A stretch of 64,000 nt of DNA, taken from NCBI GenBank assembly GCA_020881835.1, contig CP052876.1, positions 2,356,001-2,420,000 of the forward strand, read 5' to 3'. The stretch is from Kineosporiaceae bacterium SCSIO 59966. GTDB lineage: Bacteria; Actinomycetota; Actinomycetes; Actinomycetales; SCSIO-59966. The notes beneath the pieces are model-generated. The model was not told where the DNA came from. It saw nothing but the letters and a program-made list of their open reading frames with translations, and did not search any database. A program made the position numbers and the translations under genes. Below, in pieces: positions 41,850 through 50,104 of the stretch (position 1 is the first letter of the stretch; the number at the start of each line of letters is the position of its first letter).

Positions 41850-43049
41850 TCATCCCCTACTCGGGTAGGCCTCGAGCAACCGTCGGCCGATGATCATCCG
41901 CTGGATGTCCGCGGTGCCCTCGCCGATGAGCAGCATCGGCGCCTCGCGGTAGAGCCGCTCGATCTCGTACTCCTTGGAGTAGCCGTAGCCGCCGTGGATG
42001 CGGAAGGAGTCCTCGACGACCTGGGCGCAGTACTCGCTGGCGAGGTACTTGGCCATCCCGGCCTCGAGGTCGTTGCGGTCACCCGCGTCCTTGGTCCGCG
42101 CCGCCATCACCATCATCTGGTGCGCGGCCTCGACCTTGGTGGCCATCTCCGCGAGGCGGAACAGCACCGCCTGGTGGTCGGCGATCTTCTTGCCGAAGGC
42201 CTCCCGCTGCTGGGCGTAGGCGACGCCGAGCTCGAAGGCGCGCATGGCCACCCCGCAGCCGCGGGCGGCGACGTTGACCCGGCCGACCTCGACGCCGTCC
42301 ATCATCTGGTAGAAGCCCCGCCCCGGCTGCCCGCCGAGGATCTGGTCGTCGGTGCTCCGGTGGCCGTCGAGCACGAGCTCGGTGGTGTCGACGCCCTTGT
42401 AGCCCATCTTGTCGATCTTCCCCGGCACGACGATGCCCTGGGCGGTCTCGCCGAACCCGGGCTCCTTGTCCACCAGGAACGTCGACATGTTGCGGTACAC
42501 CGAGTCCGCGCCGGTGTCCGTGCGGACGAGGACGGCGACGAGGTTGGCCGACGCACCGTTGGTCAGCCACATCTTCTGGCCGGTCAGCGTCCAGGCGCCG
42601 TCCTGGCCGCGGACGGCCTTGGAGCGGATGCCGGAGACGTCGGAGCCGCAGCCGGGCTCGCTCATCGAGAACGCGCCGCGCACCTCGCCGGTCGCCATCC
42701 GCGGCAGGTAGCGCCGCTTCTGCTCCTCGGTGCCGTGCTGGAGCAGCATGTACGCCACGATGAAATGGGTGTTGACGATGCCGCTGATGCTCATCCACCC
42801 ACGGGCGAGCTCCTCCACGCACAGCGCGTAGGTGAGCAGCGACTGTCCGAGTCCGCCGTACTCCTCGGGGATCGTCAGGCCGAAGATCCCCATCTCCTTC
42901 ATCGCCTCGACGATCTCGGTCGGGTACTCGTCCCGGTGCTCCAGCTCGGTGGCGACGGGCAGGACCTGCTCGTCGACGAACTGCCGGACCAGGGCCAGCA
43001 GCTCCTGCTGGTCCTCGGTCAGTCCCTCGGTGTGCTGCAGACGGCCCAT
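41850..43049 (-). CDS. Acyl-CoA dehydrogenase, probable methylsuccinyl-CoA dehydrogenase
   Basis: A 399-residue FAD acyl-CoA dehydrogenase. It has the FAD motif AFSMSEPGCGSDVSG (about residues 128-142), MWLTNGA, and the C-terminal signature DSFRIHGGYGYSKEYEIERLY (in parts) with catalytic-region ARGCGVAMRAFELGVAYAQQR. The start MGRLQHTEGLTEDQQE and several blocks (MDGVEVGRVNVAARGCG) match, from memory, the dehydrogenase in Streptomyces ethylmalonyl-CoA (ccr) clusters. It would oxidise (2S)-methylsuccinyl-CoA to mesaconyl-CoA. ATG 43049 has GGAGG nearby. The family is certain; the substrate is inferred. Confidence 0.85.
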   Translation of the reverse strand: MGRLQHTEGLTEDQQELLALVRQFVDEQVLPVATELEHRDEYPTEIVEAMKEMGIFGLTIPEEYGGLGQSLLTYALCVEELARGWMSISGIVNTHFIVAYMLLQHGTEEQKRRYLPRMATGEVRGAFSMSEPGCGSDVSGIRSKAVRGQDGAWTLTGQKMWLTNGASANLVAVLVRTDTGADSVYRNMSTFLVDKEPGFGETAQGIVVPGKIDKMGYKGVDTTELVLDGHRSTDDQILGGQPGRGFYQMMDGVEVGRVNVAARGCGVAMRAFELGVAYAQQREAFGKKIADHQAVLFRLAEMATKVEAAHQMMVMAARTKDAGDRNDLEAGMAKYLASEYCAQVVEDSFRIHGGYGYSKEYEIERLYREAPMLLIGEGTADIQRMIIGRRLLEAYPSRG

Positions 43050-43176
43050 ACGTCCTCCGGAGTGTCGCCGACGGTCACCGCGGAGTATTGCGGCCCGGCC
43101 GGCGAACGGCGACCCCGGAACGACGTGAGGCGGGCCACCCGCACGCCGCACGGGACCTGCCGCACCGGTTCGTCGC

Positions 43177-43755
43177 TTACGCGGTCCGTCGGGTGGACGC
43201 CTTCTTCGCCGCCGCGCCCTCGGTGCTCGCGCCCTGCGTGGACAGCTCGCCACCGGAGTTCTCCAGGTGGGCCCGGACGAACCAGTGGAACATCTCGAGC
43301 TGGCCGACCTGGCCGATGAGCATGTCCTCGGTGACGGGGTCGATCTCGCCGACCGTCTCGATCGCCTCGCGGTGGGCGCCGATGACCCCGGTGTAGACGA
43401 CGTCGAGGGCGCCCAGGTGCTCGATCGCGCTGGCCCGGCCGATGCTGTAGTCGTCCCAGCTGCGCTGGGCGACGAGCGCACCGGGGGTGCCGACCGGGGA
43501 GGCCCCGAGGGTGGCGATCCGCTCGGCGGTCTCGTCGACCATGGCCCGGACGGCGTCGACCTGCGGGTCGAGCATCTCGTGGACGCCGATGAACTGCGGA
43601 CCCGTGACGTTCCAGTGCACGTGCTTGAGCGTCATCGCCAGGTCCTGCAGGGCGTTGAGCCGGTCCTGCAGGAGCTCGGCGACGCGGCCTCCGTCGTCGG
43701 TGGACAGGCCGGGGACGGTGTACGCGGGGACGGCGGCGCTCTTCTTCGTAGCCAT
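43177..43755 (-). CDS. dps: Dps-type ferritin (DNA protection during starvation)
   Basis: A 192-residue Dps. The interface ferroxidase signature is HVHWNVTGPQFIGVHEML followed by DPQVDAVRAMVDETAERI (His about 45, Asp about 60, Glu about 72). Lys/Ala-rich tails at both ends (MATKKSAA; AAAKKASTRRTA) suit DNA binding, as in mycobacterial Dps. It stores iron, detoxifies peroxide and compacts DNA. ATG 43755 is chosen over a longer frame because the Lys-rich tail starts there. Confidence 0.93.
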   Translation of the reverse strand: MATKKSAAVPAYTVPGLSTDDGGRVAELLQDRLNALQDLAMTLKHVHWNVTGPQFIGVHEMLDPQVDAVRAMVDETAERIATLGASPVGTPGALVAQRSWDDYSIGRASAIEHLGALDVVYTGVIGAHREAIETVGEIDPVTEDMLIGQVGQLEMFHWFVRAHLENSGGELSTQGASTEGAAAKKASTRRTA

Positions 43756-43824
43756 ACCGGGCACCGTATGCCGGGGCGAGGCACCGTGCACCTCGGACGC
43801 GGCGTGACGCTCCCCGCGACGTGC

Positions 43825-44799
43825 TCACTCCTGCGGCGGGCTCCAGCGGTCGCTGCGCTGCATCCCCGCGGCCCGGCCCTTGCCCGCGATGACGAGCGCC
43901 ATCTTCCGCGACGCCTCGTCGATCATCTCGTCACCGAGCATCGCCGCCCCGCGCTTGCCGCCGGCCTCGGAGGTGTACCACTCGTAGGCGTCGAGGATGT
44001 TCTCGGCGTGGTCGTAGTCCTCCTGGCGCGGGCTGAACACCTCGTTCGCGGCGTCGATCTGACCGGGGTGCAGCACCCACTTGCCGTCCAGACCCAGCGC
44101 GGCCGACCGCCTCGCCACCCGGGTGAACCCCTCGACGTCCCGGATCTGCAGGTACGGGCCGTCGATGGCCTGCTGGTCGTTGGCCCGGGCAGCCATGAGG
44201 ATCCGCATGAGGATGTAGTGGTAGGCGTCCCCGACGTCGTAACCAGGCGGCTGCTCCCCGACCACGAGGGACTTCATGTTGATGCTCGCCATGAAGTCCG
44301 CCGGCCCGAAGATGATGGTCTCCACCCGCGGGCTCGCCGCGGCGATCGCGTCCACCGCGATGAGGCCGCGGGCGTTCTCGATCTGCGCCTCGATCCCGAT
44401 CCGGCCGACCTCGAGCCCCTCGCTCTTCTCGATCTGGGTGAGCAGCAGGTCCAGCGCGACGACCTGGTCGGCGCTCTGCACCTTCGGGAGCATGATGCAG
44501 TCGAGGTCGGCGCCGGCCCCGCTCACCACCTCGACGACGTCGGTGTACGTCCACTGCGTCGTCCAGTCGTTGACCCGCACCGTGCGCACCTTCTCGCCCC
44601 ATCCCCCCTCGGTGAGGGCGGCGACGATGTTCCGGCGGGCCTCCGGCTTCGCCAGCGGCGCGACGGCGTCCTCGATGTCGAGGAACACCTGGTCGGCCGG
44701 CAGCCCCTTCGCCTTCGTGATCATCTTCGTGCTCGACCCGGGCACGGCGAGGTTGGACCGGCGGGGGCGCAGCGTGCGGGCGGCGTCAGAGGTCGGCAT
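43825..44799 (-). CDS. HpcH/HpaI aldolase/CitE family, probable malyl-/beta-methylmalyl-CoA lyase
   Basis: A 324-residue TIM-barrel lyase of the CitE/Mcl group. RSNLAVPGSSTKMITKAKGL opens it, and acidic metal ligands lie in VFLDIEDAVAP (about 41), IGIEAQIENARG (Glu about 141) and FGPADFMASI (Asp about 171). The ending GKGRAAGM and the blocks VNDWTTQWTY and DCIMLPKV resemble the lyase of actinobacterial ethylmalonyl-CoA clusters as I remember it. It would cleave malyl-CoA and beta-methylmalyl-CoA to glyoxylate plus acyl-CoA. ATG 44799 is supported by TAACGT eight bases upstream. Substrate inferred. Confidence 0.83.
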   Translation of the reverse strand: MPTSDAARTLRPRRSNLAVPGSSTKMITKAKGLPADQVFLDIEDAVAPLAKPEARRNIVAALTEGGWGEKVRTVRVNDWTTQWTYTDVVEVVSGAGADLDCIMLPKVQSADQVVALDLLLTQIEKSEGLEVGRIGIEAQIENARGLIAVDAIAAASPRVETIIFGPADFMASINMKSLVVGEQPPGYDVGDAYHYILMRILMAARANDQQAIDGPYLQIRDVEGFTRVARRSAALGLDGKWVLHPGQIDAANEVFSPRQEDYDHAENILDAYEWYTSEAGGKRGAAMLGDEMIDEASRKMALVIAGKGRAAGMQRSDRWSPPQE

Positions 44800-44807
44800 G
44801 GCGCCGG

Positions 44808-44813
44808 ACGTTA
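44808..44813 (-). promoter_or_regulatory. -10 box of the HpcH/HpaI gene, leaderless type
   Basis: TAACGT on the minus strand lies eight bases before ATG 44799. Confidence 0.45.
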
Positions 44814-44873
44814 CCGACGGGACCCGGCGGTGTCACCGTGACCTTGCTCGCCCGGGTCTGGCAGGCTCGCGGG

Positions 44874-45380
44874 GTGAGCGAGAGGGCGCCGGATCCGCTG
44901 GTCGCCGAGGCATGCCGCCGCAGCCCGCTGGTCTGGGTCCGCGCCGCGGGGCGCCCGGCCCGGCCGGTGTGGTCGGTGTGGCACGAGGGTGCGGTCGCCG
45001 TGGTGGTGGGCGGCGAGGAGCAGCCGGACCCGGTCCCGGACGACGTCCGCGAGGTCGAGGTCGTCGTCCGGAGCAAGGCGGCCGGCTCCCGGCTGCTGAC
45101 GTTCCCGGCCAGGGTGGAGGTGCTCGACCCGGGCGACCCGGTGTGGGCGCCGACGGTGGAGGCGCTGCGGGCCGAGCGGCTCAACGCCGCCGACCCCGAG
45201 ACCCTGCCGCAGCGGTGGGCGACCGGCTCCCGGGTGCTGCGCCTCGTCCCGGTCGGTCCACCGACCGAGCAGCCGGGCGGCTACGACGACACCTCCGGCG
45301 CGTCCCCTCCGGTCCCGACCCCGGCGGTCACCGTCCGGCGGCGTCCGTTCCACCTCGGCGGACGGCGACGCCGCCGCTGA
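44874..45380 (+). CDS. Conserved hypothetical protein, about 168 residues
   Basis: A soluble protein, beta-rich by look: SPLVWVRAAGRPARPVWSVWHEGAVAVVVGGEEQP (in parts), VVVRSKAAGSRLLTFPARVEVL, then a helix with PTVEALRAERLNAADPETLPQRW and a basic tail GRRRRR. This resembles split-barrel proteins of the pyridoxamine-oxidase-like type, but no cofactor motif is clear and I do not assign one. GTG 44874 is preferred; GTG 44838 adds twelve residues. The last 53 bases overlap the convergent phzF-like gene. Confidence 0.65.
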   Translation: MSERAPDPLVAEACRRSPLVWVRAAGRPARPVWSVWHEGAVAVVVGGEEQPDPVPDDVREVEVVVRSKAAGSRLLTFPARVEVLDPGDPVWAPTVEALRAERLNAADPETLPQRWATGSRVLRLVPVGPPTEQPGGYDDTSGASPPVPTPAVTVRRRPFHLGGRRRRR

Positions 45381-46281
45381 CGTCCGCAGGGACCGGGCCG
45401 CCAGGTGCCGGCGGCGGCACGACGATCCGCCCGGAGGAGACCGGGACGACGTCCCCGGCGACCCGGGCCGCGACCGCCCGCCCGCCCGCGGCGTCCACCT
45501 CGACGTGCAGGTGGGACGGCCGGCCCATCTCCACCCCCTGCAGCACGGTGAACCGGCTGGTGCCCTCGGCGGGCAGCAGCCCCGAGGCGACGGCGAAGAC
45601 GCCCAGGCCCAGCGCCGCCGAGCCGGTCGCCGGGTCCTCGGCGACACCGAGGTCGGGGGCGAACATGCGGGCGCGCACCGGGTCCCCCTCGTTCCAGTCG
45701 AACAGCAGCACGCTGCCGACGCCGCGCAGGGCCCGCACGTCGGCCTCCGCCCGCGCGAGCGCGTCCGCGCGCACGGCCAGGTAGCAGAAGTCGATACCGG
45801 TGCCCGCGGTCCGCGGAACCGGACCGGCCAGGTCGGCGGCGGCCAGGCCCACGGCCTCGAGCACCGCCTGGGCGTCCACCTCCGGGCCCAGTGACGGCGT
45901 CCCGCCGGTCAGCACGACACGGCCCCCGTCGGCCGCCACCTCCAGCGGCAGGTCCCCGGCGCCGCAGGCCTGCACGACCCGCCCGGCAGGGACGTGCCCG
46001 CGCCGGGCCATCAGCCACGCCGTGCCGACCGACGGGTGCCCGGCGAAGGGGAGCTCGGTGCGCGGGGTGAAGATCCGCAGCCGGTAGTCCACGCCGCGCT
46101 CCCGCTCCGCCGCGGTCGGCGCCAGCGGGAAGGCGGTCTCGGACAGCGCGAACTCCACGGCGATCGCCTGCAGCTGAGCGCTGTCCAGCGCCTCGGTGCC
46201 GAGCACGACCGCGAGCGGGTTGCCGCGGAAGGGTTCGCTGGTGAACACGTCGACGACCTCGAAGGCCAGGGTGTGGCTCAC
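45328..46281 (-). CDS. PhzF family isomerase/epimerase-like protein
   Basis: A 317-residue PhzF-fold protein made of two similar halves. The N-terminal start EVVDVFTSEPFRGNPLAVVL and the catalytic Glu region EFALSETAFPL (Glu about 48) are typical, as are RIFTPRTELPFAGHPSVGTAW and, in the second half, DPATGSAALGLGVF. The phenazine enzyme isomerises DHHA, but most bacterial members act on unknown substrates. There are no phenazine genes nearby. GTG 46281 lies six bases after TAGAGT. It is divergent from the MgtE-N/CBS gene. Confidence 0.88.
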   Translation of the reverse strand: MSHTLAFEVVDVFTSEPFRGNPLAVVLGTEALDSAQLQAIAVEFALSETAFPLAPTAAERERGVDYRLRIFTPRTELPFAGHPSVGTAWLMARRGHVPAGRVVQACGAGDLPLEVAADGGRVVLTGGTPSLGPEVDAQAVLEAVGLAAADLAGPVPRTAGTGIDFCYLAVRADALARAEADVRALRGVGSVLLFDWNEGDPVRARMFAPDLGVAEDPATGSAALGLGVFAVASGLLPAEGTSRFTVLQGVEMGRPSHLHVEVDAAGGRAVAARVAGDVVPVSSGRIVVPPPAPGGPVPADVSGGVAVRRGGTDAAGR

Positions 46282-46287
46282 ACGGGG

Positions 46288-46293
46288 ACTCTA
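46288..46293 (-). promoter_or_regulatory. -10 box of the phzF-like gene, leaderless type
   Basis: TAGAGT on the minus strand ends six bases before GTG 46281; the divergent box at 46305-46310 is only 11 bases away. Confidence 0.5.
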
Positions 46294-46304
46294 GAGGCGG
46301 CCGA

Positions 46305-46310
46305 TAGCCT
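46305..46310 (+). promoter_or_regulatory. -10 box of the MgtE-N/CBS operon, leaderless type
   Basis: TAGCCT ends seven bases before GTG 46318, the first gene of a likely three-gene operon. Confidence 0.5.
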
Positions 46311-46317
46311 GCCCCGT

Positions 46318-47652
46318 GTGAGCGGTGCGCCGACGAGGGTGTTCGTGGCGCGCCTGGCCGGCTTACGCGTCCTGGACCCCCTCGGGGACGAGGTCGGCCG
46401 GGTGCGCGACGCCGTCGTGCTGTTCCGGCCAGGCCGCCGTCGGCCGCGGGCGGTCGGGCTCGTCGTCGAGGTCCCGGGCCGTCGGCGGGTGTTCCTGCCG
46501 ATGACGCGGGTCACCTCGATGGACGCCGGTCAGGTGATCAGCACGGGCCTGGTCAACATGCGCCGGTTCGAGCAGCGGCCGACGGAGACCCTCGTCATCC
46601 ACGAGATGCTCGAGCGGACCGTCCGGATCGTCGAGACCGGCGAGGAGGCCACGGTCGAGGACGTCGCGATCGAGCAGCTGCGGACCCGTGACTGGGAGCT
46701 GTCCAAGGTCTTCGTCCGCAAGGGCACCCACCGCGGGCTGCGCCGCCGCGGGGAGACCCTGCTGCTCGACTACGAGGAGGTCACCGGCCTGGCCGGCCAC
46801 CAGCTCGAGCAGGGCGCGACCATGCTGGCCGCATCCCTGGAGGAGATGAAGGCGGCCGACATCGCCGACCTGCTGCACGACCTGTCCGACAAGCGGCGCC
46901 TGGAGCTGGCCGCGGCCCTGGACGACGAGCGGCTGGCCGACGTCCTGGAGGAGCTGCCCGAGGACGACCAGGTGGAGATCCTCTCCGCCCTGCGCCGGGA
47001 GCGGGCCGCCGACGTCCTGGAGGCGATGCAGCCGGACGACGCGGCGGACCTGCTCGGTGAGCTGCCCGCCGACCAGCAGGAGCAGCTGCTGCTGCTGATG
47101 GAGCCGGACGAGGCCCGGGACGTGCGTCGCCTGCTCGCCTACGGCGAGAACACCGCCGGCGGCCTGATGACCACCGAGCCGGTCATCCTCGGCCCGGAGG
47201 CCACCGTCGCGGAGGCGCTGGCGCACGTCCGGCGCTCCGAGCTCTCCCCCGCGCTGGCCGCCGCGGTGTTCGTCTGCCGGCCCCCGCTGGAGACCCCCAC
47301 CGGTCGGCTGCTCGGCGTCGTGCACATCCAGCGGATGCTGCGGGAGCCGCCGCACCAGCCGATCGGGGCCATCCTGGACCCGGACGTCGAACCGGTGGGC
47401 GTCGACGCCCCGCTCGGCCTGGTCACCCGCCGCCTGGCCACCTACAACCTCGTGTCGGTGCCGGTCACCGACGACGACGGCCGGCTGCTCGGCGTCGTCA
47501 CCGTGGACGACGTCCTCGACCACATCCTGCCCGACGACTGGCGTGAGCAGGACGAGCTGCACGCCGAGGCCGAGGAGCAGACCGCGCCACCGGACCAGGC
47601 GCCGGACCAGGCGCCGGAGCAGGCGCCGGGGCAGGAGGGCTCCGGTGGCTGA
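46318..47652 (+). CDS. Soluble PRC-barrel / MgtE N-domain / CBS protein
   Basis: A 444-residue cytosolic protein. PRC-barrel-like strands come first (VFVARLAGLRVLDPLGDEVG, about residues 6-90, and a second set to 170), then an MgtE N-type superhelix of repeats (ADIADLLHDLS, RLADVLEELPEDDQ, AADVLEAMQPDDAADLLGELP, about 180-265). A CBS pair follows (about 275-425) and an acidic Pro/Gln tail (DQAPDQAPEQAPGQ). It has no membrane helices, so it is the sensor half of MgtE without the channel. It may sense magnesium or nucleotides for DUF1003 or another partner. The next gene overlaps by eight bases. Confidence 0.85.
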   Translation: MSGAPTRVFVARLAGLRVLDPLGDEVGRVRDAVVLFRPGRRRPRAVGLVVEVPGRRRVFLPMTRVTSMDAGQVISTGLVNMRRFEQRPTETLVIHEMLERTVRIVETGEEATVEDVAIEQLRTRDWELSKVFVRKGTHRGLRRRGETLLLDYEEVTGLAGHQLEQGATMLAASLEEMKAADIADLLHDLSDKRRLELAAALDDERLADVLEELPEDDQVEILSALRRERAADVLEAMQPDDAADLLGELPADQQEQLLLLMEPDEARDVRRLLAYGENTAGGLMTTEPVILGPEATVAEALAHVRRSELSPALAAAVFVCRPPLETPTGRLLGVVHIQRMLREPPHQPIGAILDPDVEPVGVDAPLGLVTRRLATYNLVSVPVTDDDGRLLGVVTVDDVLDHILPDDWREQDELHAEAEEQTAPPDQAPDQAPEQAPGQEGSGG

Positions 47653-48217
47653 GGAGCGCGAGCGCGACCAGCGGGAGCGGCACCGCCGCGGCCACCGCCG
47701 TCGCGGCGAGGGCCTGGACACCCCGCGCGAGGCCCGCCGTCGCCTGGTGCGCCGCCCGCGGGTGGACCCCGAGGCGTTCGGCCGCTGGTCGGAACGGATC
47801 GCCCGGTTCATGGGGACCCCGCGGTTCCTCGTCTACATGACCGCGTTCGTCGGGGTGTGGCTCGCCTACAACACCTTCGCCCCGCCGGAGCTGCAGTTCG
47901 ACCCGCGGGCGCTGAACTACACCCTCCTGACCCTCATCCTGTCCCTGCAGGCCTCCTACGCCGCCCCGCTGATCCTGCTCGCGCAGAACCGGCAGGACGA
48001 CCGGGACCGGGTCGCCTTCGAGCAGGACCGGCAGCGGGCGGAACGCAACCTCGCCGACACCGAGTACCTGGCGCGCGAGGTCGCCGCGCTGCGGATCGCG
48101 ATGCGGGAGGTGGCCACCCGCGACTTCCTGCGCTCGGAGCTGCGCAACCTCCTCGAGGAGCTCGAGGAGCACCACCGCTACACCTCGGGGCCCGACGTGC
48201 CGAAGTCGCAGGAGTGA
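47645..48217 (+). CDS. DUF1003 family membrane protein
   Basis: A 190-residue protein: a very basic N terminus (RERHRRGHRRRGE), then FGRWSERIARFMGTPRFLVYMTAFVGVWLAYNTF (in parts). A second helix (LLTLILSLQASYAAPLILLAQNRQ, about 110-133) follows, then a coiled-coil-like charged C terminus. This is the DUF1003 pattern (two membrane helices with AQNRQ). The role is unknown; in actinobacteria it regularly follows the MgtE-N/CBS gene, suggesting they act together. GTG 47645 overlaps the upstream stop by eight bases, and its own stop overlaps the next GTG. Confidence 0.85.
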   Translation: MAEERERDQRERHRRGHRRRGEGLDTPREARRRLVRRPRVDPEAFGRWSERIARFMGTPRFLVYMTAFVGVWLAYNTFAPPELQFDPRALNYTLLTLILSLQASYAAPLILLAQNRQDDRDRVAFEQDRQRAERNLADTEYLAREVAALRIAMREVATRDFLRSELRNLLEELEEHHRYTSGPDVPKSQE

Positions 48218-50076
48218 GCGAGCCCACCGTCCGTAAGCGCCTCGGTGACGTGCTGGTCGAGGCCGGTCTGCTGACCGTCGAGGAGCTGCACACCGTTCTC
48301 AACGTGCAGCGGGAGCGGCCCGGGCCGCGCAAGCGGCTCGGCGAGCTCCTCGTCGAGCTCGGCTACGCCGACGAGCGGATGATCAGCCTCGCCCTCGCCG
48401 CGCACCTCGGGCTGGGCACGATCGACCTGGGCCGGACGCCGCCCGCCCCGGACGTCGTCCGGCTGCTCCCCCGGCAGGTGGCCGAGCGGAGCTCGGCGGT
48501 CGTCGTCGACCGGGACGGGGACTCCCTCGTCGTGGCGATGTCCGACCCCACCGACGTGATGGCCCTGGACGACGTCCGGCTGCACACCGGGGTCGCGGAC
48601 GTCACCGTCGTCGTCGCGGGGCAGTCGCAGATCCGCGACCACCTGACCCGGGCGTGGGCGCTGGGCCAGGACGACCCTGGTGTCACCGCGATCCTCGGCG
48701 ACGCCGTCGACGACGACCCCGACGAGCCGGGGGCCGGACCGGACGACGACGCCCCGATCGTCCAGCTCGTCAACCGGGTGCTCTCCGACGCCGTCCGGCT
48801 GGGAGCCTCGGACATCCACGTGGAGACCCAGCGGGAGGCGCTGCGGGTGCGCTTCCGGGTGGACGGGCTGCTGCGTGACGTGATGACCACGAGCCGCCGG
48901 GTAGCACCCTCGGTGATCAGCCGACTCAAGATCATGTCCGGTCTCGACATCGCCGAGCGCCGGGTGCCCCAGGACGGGCGCACCCGGATCGTCGTCGACG
49001 GCACCCCCGTGGACTGCCGCGTCTCGAGCCTGCCCGGGCTGCACGGCGAGAAGGTCGTCATCCGGCTGCTGACCCGCGGTGACCAGGTGACCCCGCTCGC
49101 CGAGGTCGGTTTCGAGCCCGGCCAGCTCGCGGTGTTCCGCTCGGCGCTGTCCGTCCCTCAGGGGCTCGTGCTGATCACCGGGCCGACCGGCTCGGGCAAG
49201 ACCAACACGCTGTACTCGGCGATCGCCGAGATCCTCACTCCGGAGAAGAACATCGTCACCCTCGAGGACCCGGTCGAGGTGCAGCTGCCCGGGATCACCC
49301 AGGTGCAGGTGAACACCCGGACCGGGATGACGTTCCAGGCCGGGCTGCGCTCGGTGCTGCGCCAGGACCCGGACATCGTGCTCGTCGGCGAGGTCCGCGA
49401 CGCCGAGACCGCCGAGCTCGCCCTGCGCGCCTCCCTGACCGGGCACCTCGTGCTCACCACCCTGCACACGAACTCGGCGGTCGCCGCGCTCACCCGGCTC
49501 GTCGACATGGGTGTCGAGCCGTTCCTCGTCGCGTCCTCGCTGACCGCGTCGCTGGCTCAGCGGCTCGTCCGCCGGCCGTGCCCGACCTGCGCCGAGAGCT
49601 ACGTGCCGGACGAGGGGACCCTGGCCCTGCTCGGGCTGCGCCTCGACGACGTCCTGGACGCGACGCCGCTGCGCGGCACCGGCTGCCCGGAGTGCGGCGG
49701 CACCGGCTACCGCGGTCGCACCGCGGTGTTCGAGGTGCTCGAGGTCGATGCCGGTATGCGCAGCGTGCTGCTGAAGAACCCGTCGGAGGACGCGGTCGGC
49801 GCCCAGGCCCGCGCTGCCGGGATGATGACCTTGCGGGCGGCGGCGATCGAGAAGGCGCGGCGTGGGGAGACCACCTTCGAGGAGGCCGTCCGGGTCACCC
49901 ACAGCGACGCGAGCGGGGGCCGGCACTGCCCGGCGTGCGAGCGCCCGGTCGCCCACGACATGCTGGTCTGCCCGTGGTGCACGACGACGCTGGACCGGGG
50001 CCACTGCGGCTCCTGCAACCGCGCCCTGGAGCCGGACTGGCGGGTCTGCCCCTGGTGCCGGACCGCCGTCCCCTGA
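48214..50076 (+). CDS. GspE/PilB-family secretion ATPase with C-terminal zinc ribbons
   Basis: A 620-residue ATPase. The GspE N domain (KRLGDVLVEAGLLTVEELHTVL in parts) occupies about 1-160. The motor follows with SDIHVE, Walker A GPTGSGKT (about 323-330), the Asp box LEDPVE, Walker B DPDIVLVGEVRDAETAELA and the His box GHLVLTTLHTN. The usual CPTC...CPECGG zinc module is near 454-490. Unusually, about 50 extra residues follow with four more Cys pairs (CPAC, CPWC, CGSC, CPWC, about 571-615), a double zinc ribbon. It starts at GTG 48214, overlapping the DUF1003 stop (GTGA). No pilin, platform or prepilin peptidase gene is nearby. Confidence 0.9.
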   Translation: MSEPTVRKRLGDVLVEAGLLTVEELHTVLNVQRERPGPRKRLGELLVELGYADERMISLALAAHLGLGTIDLGRTPPAPDVVRLLPRQVAERSSAVVVDRDGDSLVVAMSDPTDVMALDDVRLHTGVADVTVVVAGQSQIRDHLTRAWALGQDDPGVTAILGDAVDDDPDEPGAGPDDDAPIVQLVNRVLSDAVRLGASDIHVETQREALRVRFRVDGLLRDVMTTSRRVAPSVISRLKIMSGLDIAERRVPQDGRTRIVVDGTPVDCRVSSLPGLHGEKVVIRLLTRGDQVTPLAEVGFEPGQLAVFRSALSVPQGLVLITGPTGSGKTNTLYSAIAEILTPEKNIVTLEDPVEVQLPGITQVQVNTRTGMTFQAGLRSVLRQDPDIVLVGEVRDAETAELALRASLTGHLVLTTLHTNSAVAALTRLVDMGVEPFLVASSLTASLAQRLVRRPCPTCAESYVPDEGTLALLGLRLDDVLDATPLRGTGCPECGGTGYRGRTAVFEVLEVDAGMRSVLLKNPSEDAVGAQARAAGMMTLRAAAIEKARRGETTFEEAVRVTHSDASGGRHCPACERPVAHDMLVCPWCTTTLDRGHCGSCNRALEPDWRVCPWCRTAVP

Positions 50077-50092
50077 ACAGCTGGTGACCACC

Positions 50093-50098
50093 TACCCT
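50093..50098 (+). promoter_or_regulatory. -10 box of mrp, leaderless type
   Basis: TACCCT ends six bases before the mrp ATG, in the 28-base gap after the PilB-like gene. Confidence 0.5.
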
Positions 50099-50104
50099 GG
50101 GGAC

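Noticed and set aside
45328-46281. Phenazine biosynthesis cluster
   Set aside because: Only a PhzF-fold protein is present; no other phenazine genes flank it.
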